Below, piece by piece: positions 18,513-26,593 of a stretch of DNA of 64,000 nt (positions are counted from its first letter, which is position 1; each line of letters begins with the position of its first letter). The DNA comes from Microbulbifer sp. YPW1. GTDB lineage: Bacteria; Pseudomonadota; Gammaproteobacteria; Pseudomonadales; Cellvibrionaceae. The stretch spans positions 186,001 through 250,000 of the forward strand of contig NZ_CP055157.1 in the NCBI RefSeq assembly GCF_013367775.1, written 5' to 3'. The notes below the pieces were generated by a model. It did not search any database and was not told the origin of the DNA. It saw nothing but the letters and a program-made list of their open reading frames with translations. Position numbers and translations under genes: made by a program.

Positions 18513-20546
18513 TTATTCCGGTGCAGCACGATTATGCGCTGCAATCCCACCGGCCACCGATTTAAGGCTCAGGCAATCGCGCAAGCCCTCGGCAAGCATG
18601 GCCAGGTCATAGCTCGTGGGCAGGCACACGTGAGCAAAGTCACAACGCCGATCCACAATCGCCATTAACGGCATATGTGCCGTTGCCTTATCTCCGCACA
18701 GGATTTCAGAAAAATCCCGCAGCGAAACACCGGGTAACTCTGCATCAAATACGATGATATCCGGCGCACCGGTACGCGCAGTGAAAATACCTTTCATTGC
18801 GTCGTCGACGACCTGTACCTCAACCTGTTGCACGGCGGCCAACACCGCTTTCAGGCGGCTCGCAGAAGCAGTTCTGCTCGTCACGTACAACAGTTTACAA
18901 GGCGGCAATGAACGCGTGTAATCAGGACGTGCAGCCATTTGCAGCACTTCGTCCGGGGCATCGTGCATCATGAACTCCACCCAGAATACCGAGCCCTGCC
19001 CCTCTTCACTATCAAAACCTATCCTGCCACCCATGGCCTCAGTCAGCTGCTTGGCTATCGCGAGCCCCACACCGGTTCCCTCGATTTTCCCCTGCTCGGC
19101 CCCAAGACGATTAAACGGCTCAAACACTCTGGATTGCATAGCACTGGCAATGCCGCTACCAGTATCCAGCACACTCAGGCGCAGCCAACCTTCCGCCTGC
19201 GGCGCAAAGGTGATTACAACCCGTCCGTTTTCGCGGTTGTACTTGATTGCATTGCCCATCAGATTGAGTACCACCTGCTTGAAACGGGTGGGATCCGCAA
19301 GCACATGGGCGCGCTCCCAGCCGAGAGGCTCAAAGGTCAGGCTTACCTTGCGGGTTTCCGCGAGCGGCTCGAGCAACTGACGGCAGTCCGCTACCAGTGT
19401 GGCCGGCTGCACCCGCTCAATAGATGGCGCCAGACGCTGGCTGTCGATGCGCGCCAGATCCAGCACATCACCCGCCAGATGCAGCAGGTGCTGCCCGGCC
19501 TTGCGGATCTCTGCCAGACGTCGGCGCTGATCCGGGTTGAGACTCTGATCCAGCTCCACCAGCTGGCTGTAGCCGAGAATGGCATTGAGCGGGGTACGCA
19601 ATTCGTGACTAAGACTGGAAATCAAGTCGGCCCGGTCGACACTCTCCCGCTTCAAGCGTCGCAATTCCTGTTCCAGCTTTAGCTGTTTCTTCTTGCTCGC
19701 AGTAATATCCTGCAGCGTGCCCAGTACACGTACCGGTTCACCACCACTACTGCGCTGTACATTGCCACGGCAACGCACCCATACAGTACCACCCTCCCGA
19801 TGCTTCAGGCGGAACTCAACATCCAGGGGTAATTGCTCGCGAACGTTGTCTTCCAGCGCCTGTTTCACGTCGGGGTAATCGTCAGCGACCATATGGGTCT
19901 TCCAGCGCGCAAGTGCAGCCCGTGCACCGCTATCACTCTGCCCACGGGTATAGCCCAGCATGCGCCAGCAAGTCGCATCGAGCACGACTTCGTCGGCGCG
20001 CAAGTCCCACTCCCATAGTCCGTCACCGACCATATCCAGTGCGTGGTGGAAGCGCTCGCCGGAAAAATAAGAAAAAGACTTGGAGGAGAAGGATTCGCTG
20101 TAGTCGGTACATCCACCCAGGAAAAACCGCTCGCCCCCGGGCGCGGTGAGCGCACGCGCCCACAGACGCAACCACAGAGGTTGGCCATCGCGGGCAAAGG
20201 CACGAATACTGGTATCCACAAAGGTGCCCTGCTCACACAGACGGGAGCGCAGCGCAATCAGGCCATCGCGATCATCGGAGTGCACCAGCGAGAGATCACC
20301 ACTCCATACACCACACAGCGCTGATTCCGGATCCCGGTGCAGTCGCTGCCAAAGGTTGCCGGTTGCACGCTGGACGCCGGTAGACGGATGCCATTCCCAA
20401 ACACCGCGATTGGTACTCAATAGAAGGCTGTGCAGATACTGCACTTGGGTCAGCGCCTGCGTCGGCTGCAGACCCTCGAGCTCGTCTGGCGTAGCGAGAT
20501 TCAGGCCGCCTTCTTTTTTGTTGGGGGGATATGCGTTCGACACCAT
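18513..20546 (-). CDS. PAS-domain histidine kinase with degenerate C-terminal receiver
   Basis: A 677-residue kinase without an obvious membrane segment. Two PAS/PAC units (GVWEWHPSTG near 48 and DGLWEWDLRADEVVL near 180) precede a HisKA dimerisation helix with phospho-acceptor His at about 314 (SLSHELRTPLNAILGY) and an ATPase domain (MGNAIKYNRENGR, LDTGSGIAS, GTGVGLAIAKQL). The last 110 residues resemble a receiver: DIIVFDAELPG keeps the central Asp, but the N-terminal acidic pair is missing (LLYVTSRTAS). Likely cytoplasmic; signal and partner unknown. It is followed 74 bases on by the c-di-GMP enzyme gene and may act in the same pathway. Confidence 0.9.
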   Translation of the reverse strand: MVSNAYPPNKKEGGLNLATPDELEGLQPTQALTQVQYLHSLLLSTNRGVWEWHPSTGVQRATGNLWQRLHRDPESALCGVWSGDLSLVHSDDRDGLIALRSRLCEQGTFVDTSIRAFARDGQPLWLRLWARALTAPGGERFFLGGCTDYSESFSSKSFSYFSGERFHHALDMVGDGLWEWDLRADEVVLDATCWRMLGYTRGQSDSGARAALARWKTHMVADDYPDVKQALEDNVREQLPLDVEFRLKHREGGTVWVRCRGNVQRSSGGEPVRVLGTLQDITASKKKQLKLEQELRRLKRESVDRADLISSLSHELRTPLNAILGYSQLVELDQSLNPDQRRRLAEIRKAGQHLLHLAGDVLDLARIDSQRLAPSIERVQPATLVADCRQLLEPLAETRKVSLTFEPLGWERAHVLADPTRFKQVVLNLMGNAIKYNRENGRVVITFAPQAEGWLRLSVLDTGSGIASAMQSRVFEPFNRLGAEQGKIEGTGVGLAIAKQLTEAMGGRIGFDSEEGQGSVFWVEFMMHDAPDEVLQMAARPDYTRSLPPCKLLYVTSRTASASRLKAVLAAVQQVEVQVVDDAMKGIFTARTGAPDIIVFDAELPGVSLRDFSEILCGDKATAHMPLMAIVDRRCDFAHVCLPTSYDLAMLAEGLRDCLSLKSVAGGIAAHNRAAPE

Positions 20547-20634
20547 CTTGCCGTCAGGACCGCAGGCCAGTACCGGCCATTGACCTCTAGTTTTCCAGAG
20601 TAATCTACAGCTAGTGAATCACTTATCGGCGGAT

Positions 20635-20660
20635 AAAAAAAGGCCCCGCAATGCGGGGCC
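20635..20660 (-). terminator. Intrinsic terminator of the predicted small RNA
   Basis: Eight-base GC stem GGCCCCGC/GCGGGGCC (20642-20649 with 20653-20660, loop AAT) followed on the minus strand by seven Ts (20641-20635). It lies 89 bases upstream of the histidine kinase start, so it cannot be a terminator for that gene. Confidence 0.9.
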
Positions 20661-20757
20661 CAAAATAGCGATGATGAGAGAAAACGGGAAATCACGCATT
20701 ATTACGATTTGCCATAACCCGTGATGGATTCCCGGAGCGCAGGCCAATTGGCCTACA
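20635..20757 (-). ncRNA. Predicted sigma-54-dependent small RNA, about 123 nt
   Basis: The predicted transcript starts about 12 bases after a near-consensus -24/-12 promoter and ends in an intrinsic terminator. It begins with the palindrome GGCCAATTGGCC (20742-20753). Next is a stem of two six-base helices (CGGGAA/TTCCCG and ATCACG/CGTGAT) split by a three-base bulge, formed by 20720-20734 with 20685-20696. Then comes a single-stranded U/C-rich segment (TTTTCTCTCATCATCGC) of the kind Hfq-dependent RNAs use for pairing, and finally the terminator hairpin. I recognise no known RNA family. No open frame longer than seven codons is plausible within it. Confidence 0.62.
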
Positions 20758-20766
20758 CAATAGATA

Positions 20767-20784
20767 TAGCAAGCGCTGTGCCAA
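20767..20784 (-). promoter_or_regulatory. Sigma-54 (-24/-12) promoter
   Basis: The minus strand reads TTGGCACAGCGCTTGCTA. It matches the YTGGCACG-N4-TTGCW consensus at all but one defined position, with exactly ten bases between the GG and GC doublets. An AT-rich tract lies immediately upstream. A ten-base inverted copy of its core (ACAGCGCTTG on + at 20902-20911) lies about 130 bases upstream, a typical distance for an activator site. Confidence 0.78.
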
Positions 20785-21139
20785 CTTTTTAAAAAATGCC
20801 AAAAATACGCTTTCACCGCCTTTTTTGAACAAAAATCGATCGGCAATGTCCCAGCTTAGCGAGAGGGGTTGTGCTATACCCCATGGCATTACCGAAAAAT
20901 GACAGCGCTTGACCCAACAATGAACGCAAAATTCCTTTTTCGCACCACAACTGTGCGCCGTACCATTCAAACGGTGATAAACTGACTATTCGTCCTCAAA
21001 ATACGCATTGCGGTCCTCTCCGGCACGTGTTCGTTCGGTCCATCTGCGGTAGCATCTGCCTTATGCTCCGGGCTCTATTTGCCCGGCCGCACTGCCCCCA
21101 CGGGCGGAATTATCTGAAGACTCTGACAAGGTTGTATAT

Positions 21140-22282
21140 ATGAATGCTGCTCCCGAAGCCCCGCGCATCTGGCTGACGACGATTCTGTTCGCCAGTACAG
21201 CGCTGGCGGCACTGATCCTGGTTCCGCTGTACGGCGTACTTGTGGGCTACCACTGGTACCAGTGGCTGGCATTTGCGGTACTGGGCGCTTTCTGTGGCTT
21301 CTCCATCACTGCTGGATACCACCGCCTGTGGTCACACCGCACTTATGAGGCCCACTGGTCTCTGCGCCTGTTTTATGCGCTGTTTGGCGCCGCCTCGCTA
21401 CAGAACAGTGCACTGATCTGGTGTTCCGGTCACCGCCGTCACCATCGCCACTGTGACGATAATGATCACGACCCCTATTCCGCCAAGCGCGGTTTCTGGT
21501 TTTCCCACATCGGCTGGATGCTGCGAGACTACCCCAGTGGCCAGGTCGACTTCGACAACGCCAAGGACCTGCAGCGGGACAAGATTGTAATGTGGCAGCA
21601 CAACCACTATGTGCCGATCACCGTGGCGATGAATGTGGGCGTGCCCCTGGTACTCGGCCTGCTTACCGGCGATGTACTCGGTATGCTTCTGCTGGCAGGT
21701 GTACTGCGTATAGTGGTCAACCACCACACCACCTTCTTCATCAATTCTCTTGCCCATATCTGGGGCCGCCGCCCTTATACGGATGAAAACACCGCACGGG
21801 ACAATGATCTGTTGGCATTTTTCACCTTTGGTGAGGGATATCACAACTATCACCATATTTTCCAGACCGATTACCGCAACGGCATCCGCTGGTATCATTG
21901 GGATCCCACCAAGTGGTTGATCAAAACCGCCAGCTGGCTTGGGCTGGCCCGAAACCTGAAAACAGTCCCGGCAATGCGTATCCAGCGGGCCATGCTGACC
22001 ATGCAATTCAAGCGTGCGGAGCAGCAGCTCGAGCACTCAAAACACAAAGAGAGCTGGAAGCAGTTGCTAGAGCGCGAAGCCCAGGACTTCTCGGCCGCGC
22101 TTTCCGAGTGGAAAGAACTCCAGCAGAAGCGCTATGTGAATGCCCGCGAACAGCTGGTGAGCAAATGGGAAAATGCCACCATCCGCACCCGGGTGAAAGA
22201 ACTGGAATACAGCCTCAAGATGCAGCGCAAGCGCCTGCAGATCATGATGGAACAATTCCACCTGGCGCCGGCTACGGCCTGA
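21140..22282 (+). CDS. Acyl-CoA delta-9 fatty acid desaturase
   Basis: Membrane di-iron desaturase that introduces a double bond into acyl chains. The 380-residue protein has paired membrane helices at about residues 13-32 and 36-56 and the three histidine boxes HRLWSH, GHRRHHRHCDDNDHDPY and EGYHNYHH. The C-terminal 90 residues form a charged helical, coiled-coil-like tail that is longer than the minimal catalytic core. ATG 21140 follows an AAGG site. It is a single gene with an intrinsic terminator 18 bases after its stop. Family assignment is firm; the exact substrate is inferred. Confidence 0.94.
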   Translation: MNAAPEAPRIWLTTILFASTALAALILVPLYGVLVGYHWYQWLAFAVLGAFCGFSITAGYHRLWSHRTYEAHWSLRLFYALFGAASLQNSALIWCSGHRRHHRHCDDNDHDPYSAKRGFWFSHIGWMLRDYPSGQVDFDNAKDLQRDKIVMWQHNHYVPITVAMNVGVPLVLGLLTGDVLGMLLLAGVLRIVVNHHTTFFINSLAHIWGRRPYTDENTARDNDLLAFFTFGEGYHNYHHIFQTDYRNGIRWYHWDPTKWLIKTASWLGLARNLKTVPAMRIQRAMLTMQFKRAEQQLEHSKHKESWKQLLEREAQDFSAALSEWKELQQKRYVNAREQLVSKWENATIRTRVKELEYSLKMQRKRLQIMMEQFHLAPATA

Positions 22283-22299
22283 CGCCAGACACAGACAAG

Positions 22300-22324
22300 G
22301 CGGCCCCCAGAGGCCGCTTTTTTT
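22300..22324 (+). terminator. Intrinsic terminator of the desaturase gene
   Basis: Stem GCGGCC/GGCCGC (22300-22305 with 22312-22317, loop CCCAGA) followed by seven Ts. Confidence 0.9.
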
Positions 22325-22479
22325 ATGCCCGGGATTCGACGACGGCCGCCGGATATACCGGACGAGGACTTGAACGCCCGCGGATATGCACTATAAACAT
22401 AAGAGAAAGAGGCCACTTCCCCCACCAACGGCCCCATTGGGAAAACTATAATTACACCAACCACCGAGAAGGCGCAGAG

Positions 22480-22938
22480 ATGAAGACGTTCAAACAGGCC
22501 CACGAAGTTCTCAAAAACGCCCAGAAATTCCACCTGGATATGGCCGGGGTGTATCAGCAACTGCTGGATGGCGCCCAGGATAACCGCACTCGATTGCTGC
22601 TGAAGCACCTGCACGAGCACGAGTTGCGTATGGCCAACAACCTCAAGAACTACGGTGCCGTCGCACAGCAGAAAGCCATGCAGACGTGGCTGCAATACAC
22701 CAACGAGGAGACGGCTGGCGACCTGGTAAAAAACCTGTATCTGAGCGACAAGCCAAGTATTGAAGAGATAAACCAGCTGGGACAGGAGGTGGATCGCTAT
22801 TTTTCCGACCTGTATCACTCCGTCTACGGTTCGATCGAGTCAGCGGAGGTGAAAGAGGTGTTTGAGAACCTCAAGCAGATCCAGGATAAGGAACGCATCA
22901 CGCTGTCCATGGCCACCAACTCGCTGTGGGATATGTAG
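22480..22938 (+). CDS. Small all-helical protein, possibly ferritin-like; function unknown
   Basis: I do not recognise this 152-residue protein. It is soluble, without signal peptide or membrane segment, and consists of amphipathic helices. KHLHEHELRMANNLKNYG in the first half and EVDRYFSDLYHSVYG in the second recall the paired E/H helices of ferritin or rubrerythrin-like bundles, but the metal-ligand pattern is incomplete. ATG 22480 has a GAGAAGG site upstream; the longer open frame from 21898 is a shadow of the desaturase gene. It stands alone between the desaturase terminator and the chitinase gene. Confidence 0.75.
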   Translation: MKTFKQAHEVLKNAQKFHLDMAGVYQQLLDGAQDNRTRLLLKHLHEHELRMANNLKNYGAVAQQKAMQTWLQYTNEETAGDLVKNLYLSDKPSIEEINQLGQEVDRYFSDLYHSVYGSIESAEVKEVFENLKQIQDKERITLSMATNSLWDM

Positions 22939-23128
22939 GCCCACTCACCCCCAATTCGCCCTGTATACGCCCAGAACATATACGCTGTGCCGCATAGCGG
23001 CGCCCTTGGCTCATGCCCCCTTGGATGTGACAAAACCCGCGTATAGCCGCGAAACTGGCGTAAAAACCTCCCGAATCTAGAAATTCCTGTGGCCCGGTGT
23101 TGCTTACGAAAGTCCTCGTTGCTATTTT

Positions 23129-23142
23129 TGACAGCGATGTCA
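23129..23142. promoter_or_regulatory. Inverted repeat TGACA-N4-TGTCA upstream of the chitinase gene
   Basis: Perfect dyad 67 bases before the chitinase start codon, inside a 270-base upstream gap. It could be a regulator site controlling chitinase expression. No matching -10/-35 pair was confidently identified, so this is only a candidate. Confidence 0.35.
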
Positions 23143-23208
23143 TTTCGTGGCGCCGAGGTACTAGCGTCGAATTCCTATAAAAATAATCTGCCGCAAGGTG
23201 AACATTAT

Positions 23209-26200
23209 ATGATCAGCAACAAGCTCCGCTTCGGTCTGGTGACCGCAGCAATGCTATCCGCAGGCCACGGCTACGCCGCCGTAGACTGCACCTCCCTGCC
23301 CCTGTGGGAAATGGGCCCCTCTTATTCCACCGGTGCCCAGGTTCAGCACAACGACAATGCCTACGAGGCAAAGTGGTGGACCCAAAATCAGGATCCGGAA
23401 CAGTACTCCGGCCAGTATCAGGAGTGGAAACTGCTTGGCGCCTGTAACGACGGCGAGGTTCCACTACTACCACCCGAGGGCTCAATCACAGCCCCCACCG
23501 CAGGCATTACCGCAAGCGAAAATGACAGCGTTGTCTTCAGCGTTTCCGCCTCTGATCCTGACGGCCAGGTGACCCTGGTGGAATTTTTTGTCGACGGATC
23601 CCTGGTTGGTTCCGATAGTGCGGCGCCCTGGGAGGTAACCTGGACTGCCGTTGCCGGCGAACCCACCCTCACCGCTCGCATTGTGGACAACGACAATCTG
23701 TCCACAACCACTGCACCGGTATCCATTAGTGTGGAAGAAGACGTCATCATTGGCCCGGTCCCTCCCAGCGTGACATTGACCGCTCCGGCGAACGGTTCCA
23801 GCCATACCACTGGTGACAGCCTGACCATTTCCGCGAACGCCACCGACAGCGATGGCAGCATCAGCAAGGTAGAATTTTTTGTCGATGGCAGCCTGATCGC
23901 CACCGACACCAGCGCACCTTATAGCACCCAATGGACCGCGGTCCTTGGTAGTCACACCGTTTCAGCGGTAGCCACGGATAACGATGATCTGAGCGACAGT
24001 GCCGAAGCCACCATCACCGTAGAAGATGAGCAGATCGTAGTCGGCGATTATCCCTGTCGCCCGGATGGCCTCTACACCACCCCGGGCACCGCCCCCAACT
24101 ACTGCGACATCTACGACGCGGAAGGCCGCGAGGATATGGGCGCAGACCATCCGCGCCGCATCATCGGCTACTTCACCAGCTGGCGAAATGGCGCCAACGG
24201 GCAGCCCAGCTACCTGGTAAAAGACATCCCCTGGGGCAAGATCACCCACATTAACTACGCCTTCGCCCACGTGGGCAGCGATTACTCCGTCTCCGTCGGC
24301 AATACCGACAACCCGGACAACCCGGCAACCGGTATGGAATGGCCCGGCATCGCTGGTGCGGAAACCGATCCGGACTACCCCTACAAAGGCCATTTCAATC
24401 AGCTGTCCAAGTTCAAGGAACAGTACCCGGAAGTGAAGACTCTGGTTTCCGTGGGTGGCTGGGCCGAGACAGGCGGCCACTTTAACGATAATGGAGATCG
24501 CGTGGCCGATGGTGGCTTCTACACCATGACCACCAATGCGGACGGCAGCATCAATCACCAGGGTATCGAGGCATTCGCCAACTCCTCCGTCGAGTTCATT
24601 CGCCAGTATGGCTTCGACGGTGTGGATATCGATTACGAGTACCCCACTTCCATGAACGACGCCGGCAACCCTATGGATTTCGGTATCGCCAACCCGCTGC
24701 GCGGCTCGCTGATGGATTCCTACGTGGAACTGATGCGGGTACTGCGGGAAAAACTGGACCAGGCAGGTGAGCAGGACGGCACGCACTATATGCTGACCAT
24801 CGCCTCCCCGTCCTCCGGCTACCTGCTGCGCGGCATGGAAACCATGCAGATCACCCAGTACCTGGATTACGTCAACATCATGACCTACGACCTGCATGGG
24901 GCGTGGAATGAATACGTTGGCCACAACTCTGCGCTGTTCGACAACGGCAATGATCCCGAACTGGCTGCGGCGAGTGTGTACAGTACTTCCCAGTACGGTG
25001 GTATCGGCTACCTCAATATCGACTGGGCGGTGAAGTACTTCCGCGGCTCCATGCCCGCGGGACGTATCAATGTGGGCATCCCCTACTACACCCGCGGCTG
25101 GCAGGGTGTTAGCGGTGGTACCAACGGCCTCGGCGGCTCGGCCCCACTTCCCTCTCAGTCCGAGTGCCCTGAGGGAACCGGCGGCGCTGCCGACTGCGGC
25201 AACGGTGCCATCGGTATCGACAATATGTGGCACGACAAGGACAGCAATGGCAACGAGATGGGTGCCGGCTCCAACCCCATGTGGCACGCCATGAACCTGG
25301 AGAACGGTATTCTCGGCAGCTATGTGACCGATTACGGCCTGGACCCGGTCAACGATCCGGACGACGCCCTGACCGGCACTTATGTGCGCAACTATGACAG
25401 TGTTTCCGAGGCCCCGTGGCTGTGGAATGCGGACAAGAGCGTGTTCATCTCCACCGAAGACGCCGAGTCCATGGACGCCAAGGTGCAGTACGTGATTGAC
25501 CAGGGTGTAGGCGGCATCATGTTCTGGGAGCTAGCCGGTGACTACAGCTGGGATGCGGCCAAGGGCGAGTACTACATGGGCGACACCCTCACCACCGTCG
25601 CCTATGACAAGTTTGCCAACGCCTCCAAATATCGTCACCTGCGCACCGATCGCGCAGTACCGCAAGAAGCCCTGGATATCGGCATTGAAGTCACCGAGTT
25701 CAAACTCGGCGACCAGAATTACCCGCTGAATCCGAAGCTGTACATCACCAACAACACCGGTGGCACTCTGCCCGGTGGCACCGTGTTCGAGTTCGACATG
25801 CCGACATCCACTTCCAACATCATCACCGACCAGAGCGGTGCCGGCCTGGAAGTGATCGAGGACGGAGCCAATGCCGGTGGCGGCAACGTGGGTGGCCTGG
25901 AAAATGAATTCCACCGCGTGCGCTTCAGCCTTCCCGCCTGGCAAGACCTGGCGGACGGTGAAAGCTGGGATATGACTCTGAACTACTACCTGCCGGTATC
26001 TGGTCCTCAGGCCTATACCGCAACGGTCAACGGCACCACCTATGCGCTGGCATTCGAGTATCCGGATCTTCCGGTAGCCGAGCTGAGCACCGGTGGCGGC
26101 AGCTCCTCTGGTGGCAGTTCCTCCGGTGGTGGCGGCGAAACCTGTGCCGACGCAGGTGTCAGCACCAGTGGCCTGGTGACTTACCCGGAATGGCCGCGCA

Positions 26201-26322
26201 GTAACCACGCTGCCGGGGGTGATCGGATCATCCACGACGGCAGTGTGTTCGAGGCCAAGTGGTGGACCCAGTCGGTACCGGGCACCGCTGACGGCAGCTG
26301 GGCTTTCGTCTGCTCGATTTAA
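23209..26322 (+). CDS. Secreted multi-domain GH18 chitinase
   Basis: Extracellular endo-acting chitinase of 1,037 residues. Order: Sec signal peptide (about 1-24); CBM5/12 chitin-binding module (YEAKWWTQNQDPE, about 25-82); two Ig-like repeats (EFFVDGSLVGSD and EFFVDGSLIATD, about 90-280); GH18 catalytic domain (about 310-810) with the DxxDxDxE motif DGVDIDYE near 470-477; a ChiC-like C-terminal module (about 825-960); a Ser/Gly linker (GGGSSSGGSSSGGGG); and a second CBM5/12 (FEAKWWTQSVPG). ATG 23209 is preceded by AAGGTG and opens directly into the signal peptide; the frame from 23089 is not signal-like. Chitin binding at both ends suits solid-substrate attack. Confidence 0.96.
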   Translation: MISNKLRFGLVTAAMLSAGHGYAAVDCTSLPLWEMGPSYSTGAQVQHNDNAYEAKWWTQNQDPEQYSGQYQEWKLLGACNDGEVPLLPPEGSITAPTAGITASENDSVVFSVSASDPDGQVTLVEFFVDGSLVGSDSAAPWEVTWTAVAGEPTLTARIVDNDNLSTTTAPVSISVEEDVIIGPVPPSVTLTAPANGSSHTTGDSLTISANATDSDGSISKVEFFVDGSLIATDTSAPYSTQWTAVLGSHTVSAVATDNDDLSDSAEATITVEDEQIVVGDYPCRPDGLYTTPGTAPNYCDIYDAEGREDMGADHPRRIIGYFTSWRNGANGQPSYLVKDIPWGKITHINYAFAHVGSDYSVSVGNTDNPDNPATGMEWPGIAGAETDPDYPYKGHFNQLSKFKEQYPEVKTLVSVGGWAETGGHFNDNGDRVADGGFYTMTTNADGSINHQGIEAFANSSVEFIRQYGFDGVDIDYEYPTSMNDAGNPMDFGIANPLRGSLMDSYVELMRVLREKLDQAGEQDGTHYMLTIASPSSGYLLRGMETMQITQYLDYVNIMTYDLHGAWNEYVGHNSALFDNGNDPELAAASVYSTSQYGGIGYLNIDWAVKYFRGSMPAGRINVGIPYYTRGWQGVSGGTNGLGGSAPLPSQSECPEGTGGAADCGNGAIGIDNMWHDKDSNGNEMGAGSNPMWHAMNLENGILGSYVTDYGLDPVNDPDDALTGTYVRNYDSVSEAPWLWNADKSVFISTEDAESMDAKVQYVIDQGVGGIMFWELAGDYSWDAAKGEYYMGDTLTTVAYDKFANASKYRHLRTDRAVPQEALDIGIEVTEFKLGDQNYPLNPKLYITNNTGGTLPGGTVFEFDMPTSTSNIITDQSGAGLEVIEDGANAGGGNVGGLENEFHRVRFSLPAWQDLADGESWDMTLNYYLPVSGPQAYTATVNGTTYALAFEYPDLPVAELSTGGGSSSGGSSSGGGGETCADAGVSTSGLVTYPEWPRSNHAAGGDRIIHDGSVFEAKWWTQSVPGTADGSWAFVCSI

Positions 26323-26345
26323 GATATTCAGGAAAGGATCTCAAC

Positions 26346-26367
26346 GGCCGGCAACGCAGTGCCGGCC
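26346..26367. other. Hairpin just after the chitinase stop
   Basis: Perfect eight-base stem GGCCGGCA/TGCCGGCC with a six-base loop, 24 bases after the stop and without a T-run. It may protect the 3' end of the mRNA ahead of the true terminator at 26472. Confidence 0.5.
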
Positions 26368-26471
26368 AATCTCACAGGATGGAAGTTGGTAGCAAGATAA
26401 GTGGTAAATACAGCTCTCTCTCTGCGTTGTGACTAATAGGAAACTCCTGTACAGGAAATGCTCCTATATTC

Positions 26472-26497
26472 GCCCCGGCTCCGGCCGGGGCTTTTTT
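26472..26497 (+). terminator. Intrinsic terminator of the chitinase gene
   Basis: Stem GCCCCGGC/GCCGGGGC (26472-26479 with 26484-26491, loop TCCG) followed by six Ts. Confidence 0.9.
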
Positions 26498-26593
26498 CGT
26501 TTCTGGACACCGTGATTTCATTGCGGCAGGTGCCCTATCATGGTGCTCACAGAAAGATTGGTTTCTTTTTTTAATTGATTAGCAGTAACAATC

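Larger units (their letters stand above)
20547..21139. other. 593-base gene-free stretch between the histidine kinase and desaturase
   Basis: No convincing protein gene is present. The stretch contains a predicted minus-strand small RNA with a sigma-54 promoter and intrinsic terminator (20635-20784). The far part (20800-21139) is AT-rich near the small RNA and must also hold the desaturase promoter, which I could not identify. Small open frames here lack good starts and family signals. Confidence 0.7.

Noticed and set aside
20692..20970. 92-codon frame on - in the histidine kinase-desaturase gap
   Set aside because: It spans the sigma-54 promoter, has no Shine-Dalgarno or family features and ends within the predicted small RNA; an RNA gene explains the region better.
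23962..25287. 441-codon open frame on - inside the chitinase gene
   Set aside because: It is antisense to a clearly coding GH18 domain and has low-complexity His/Val-rich composition without domains.
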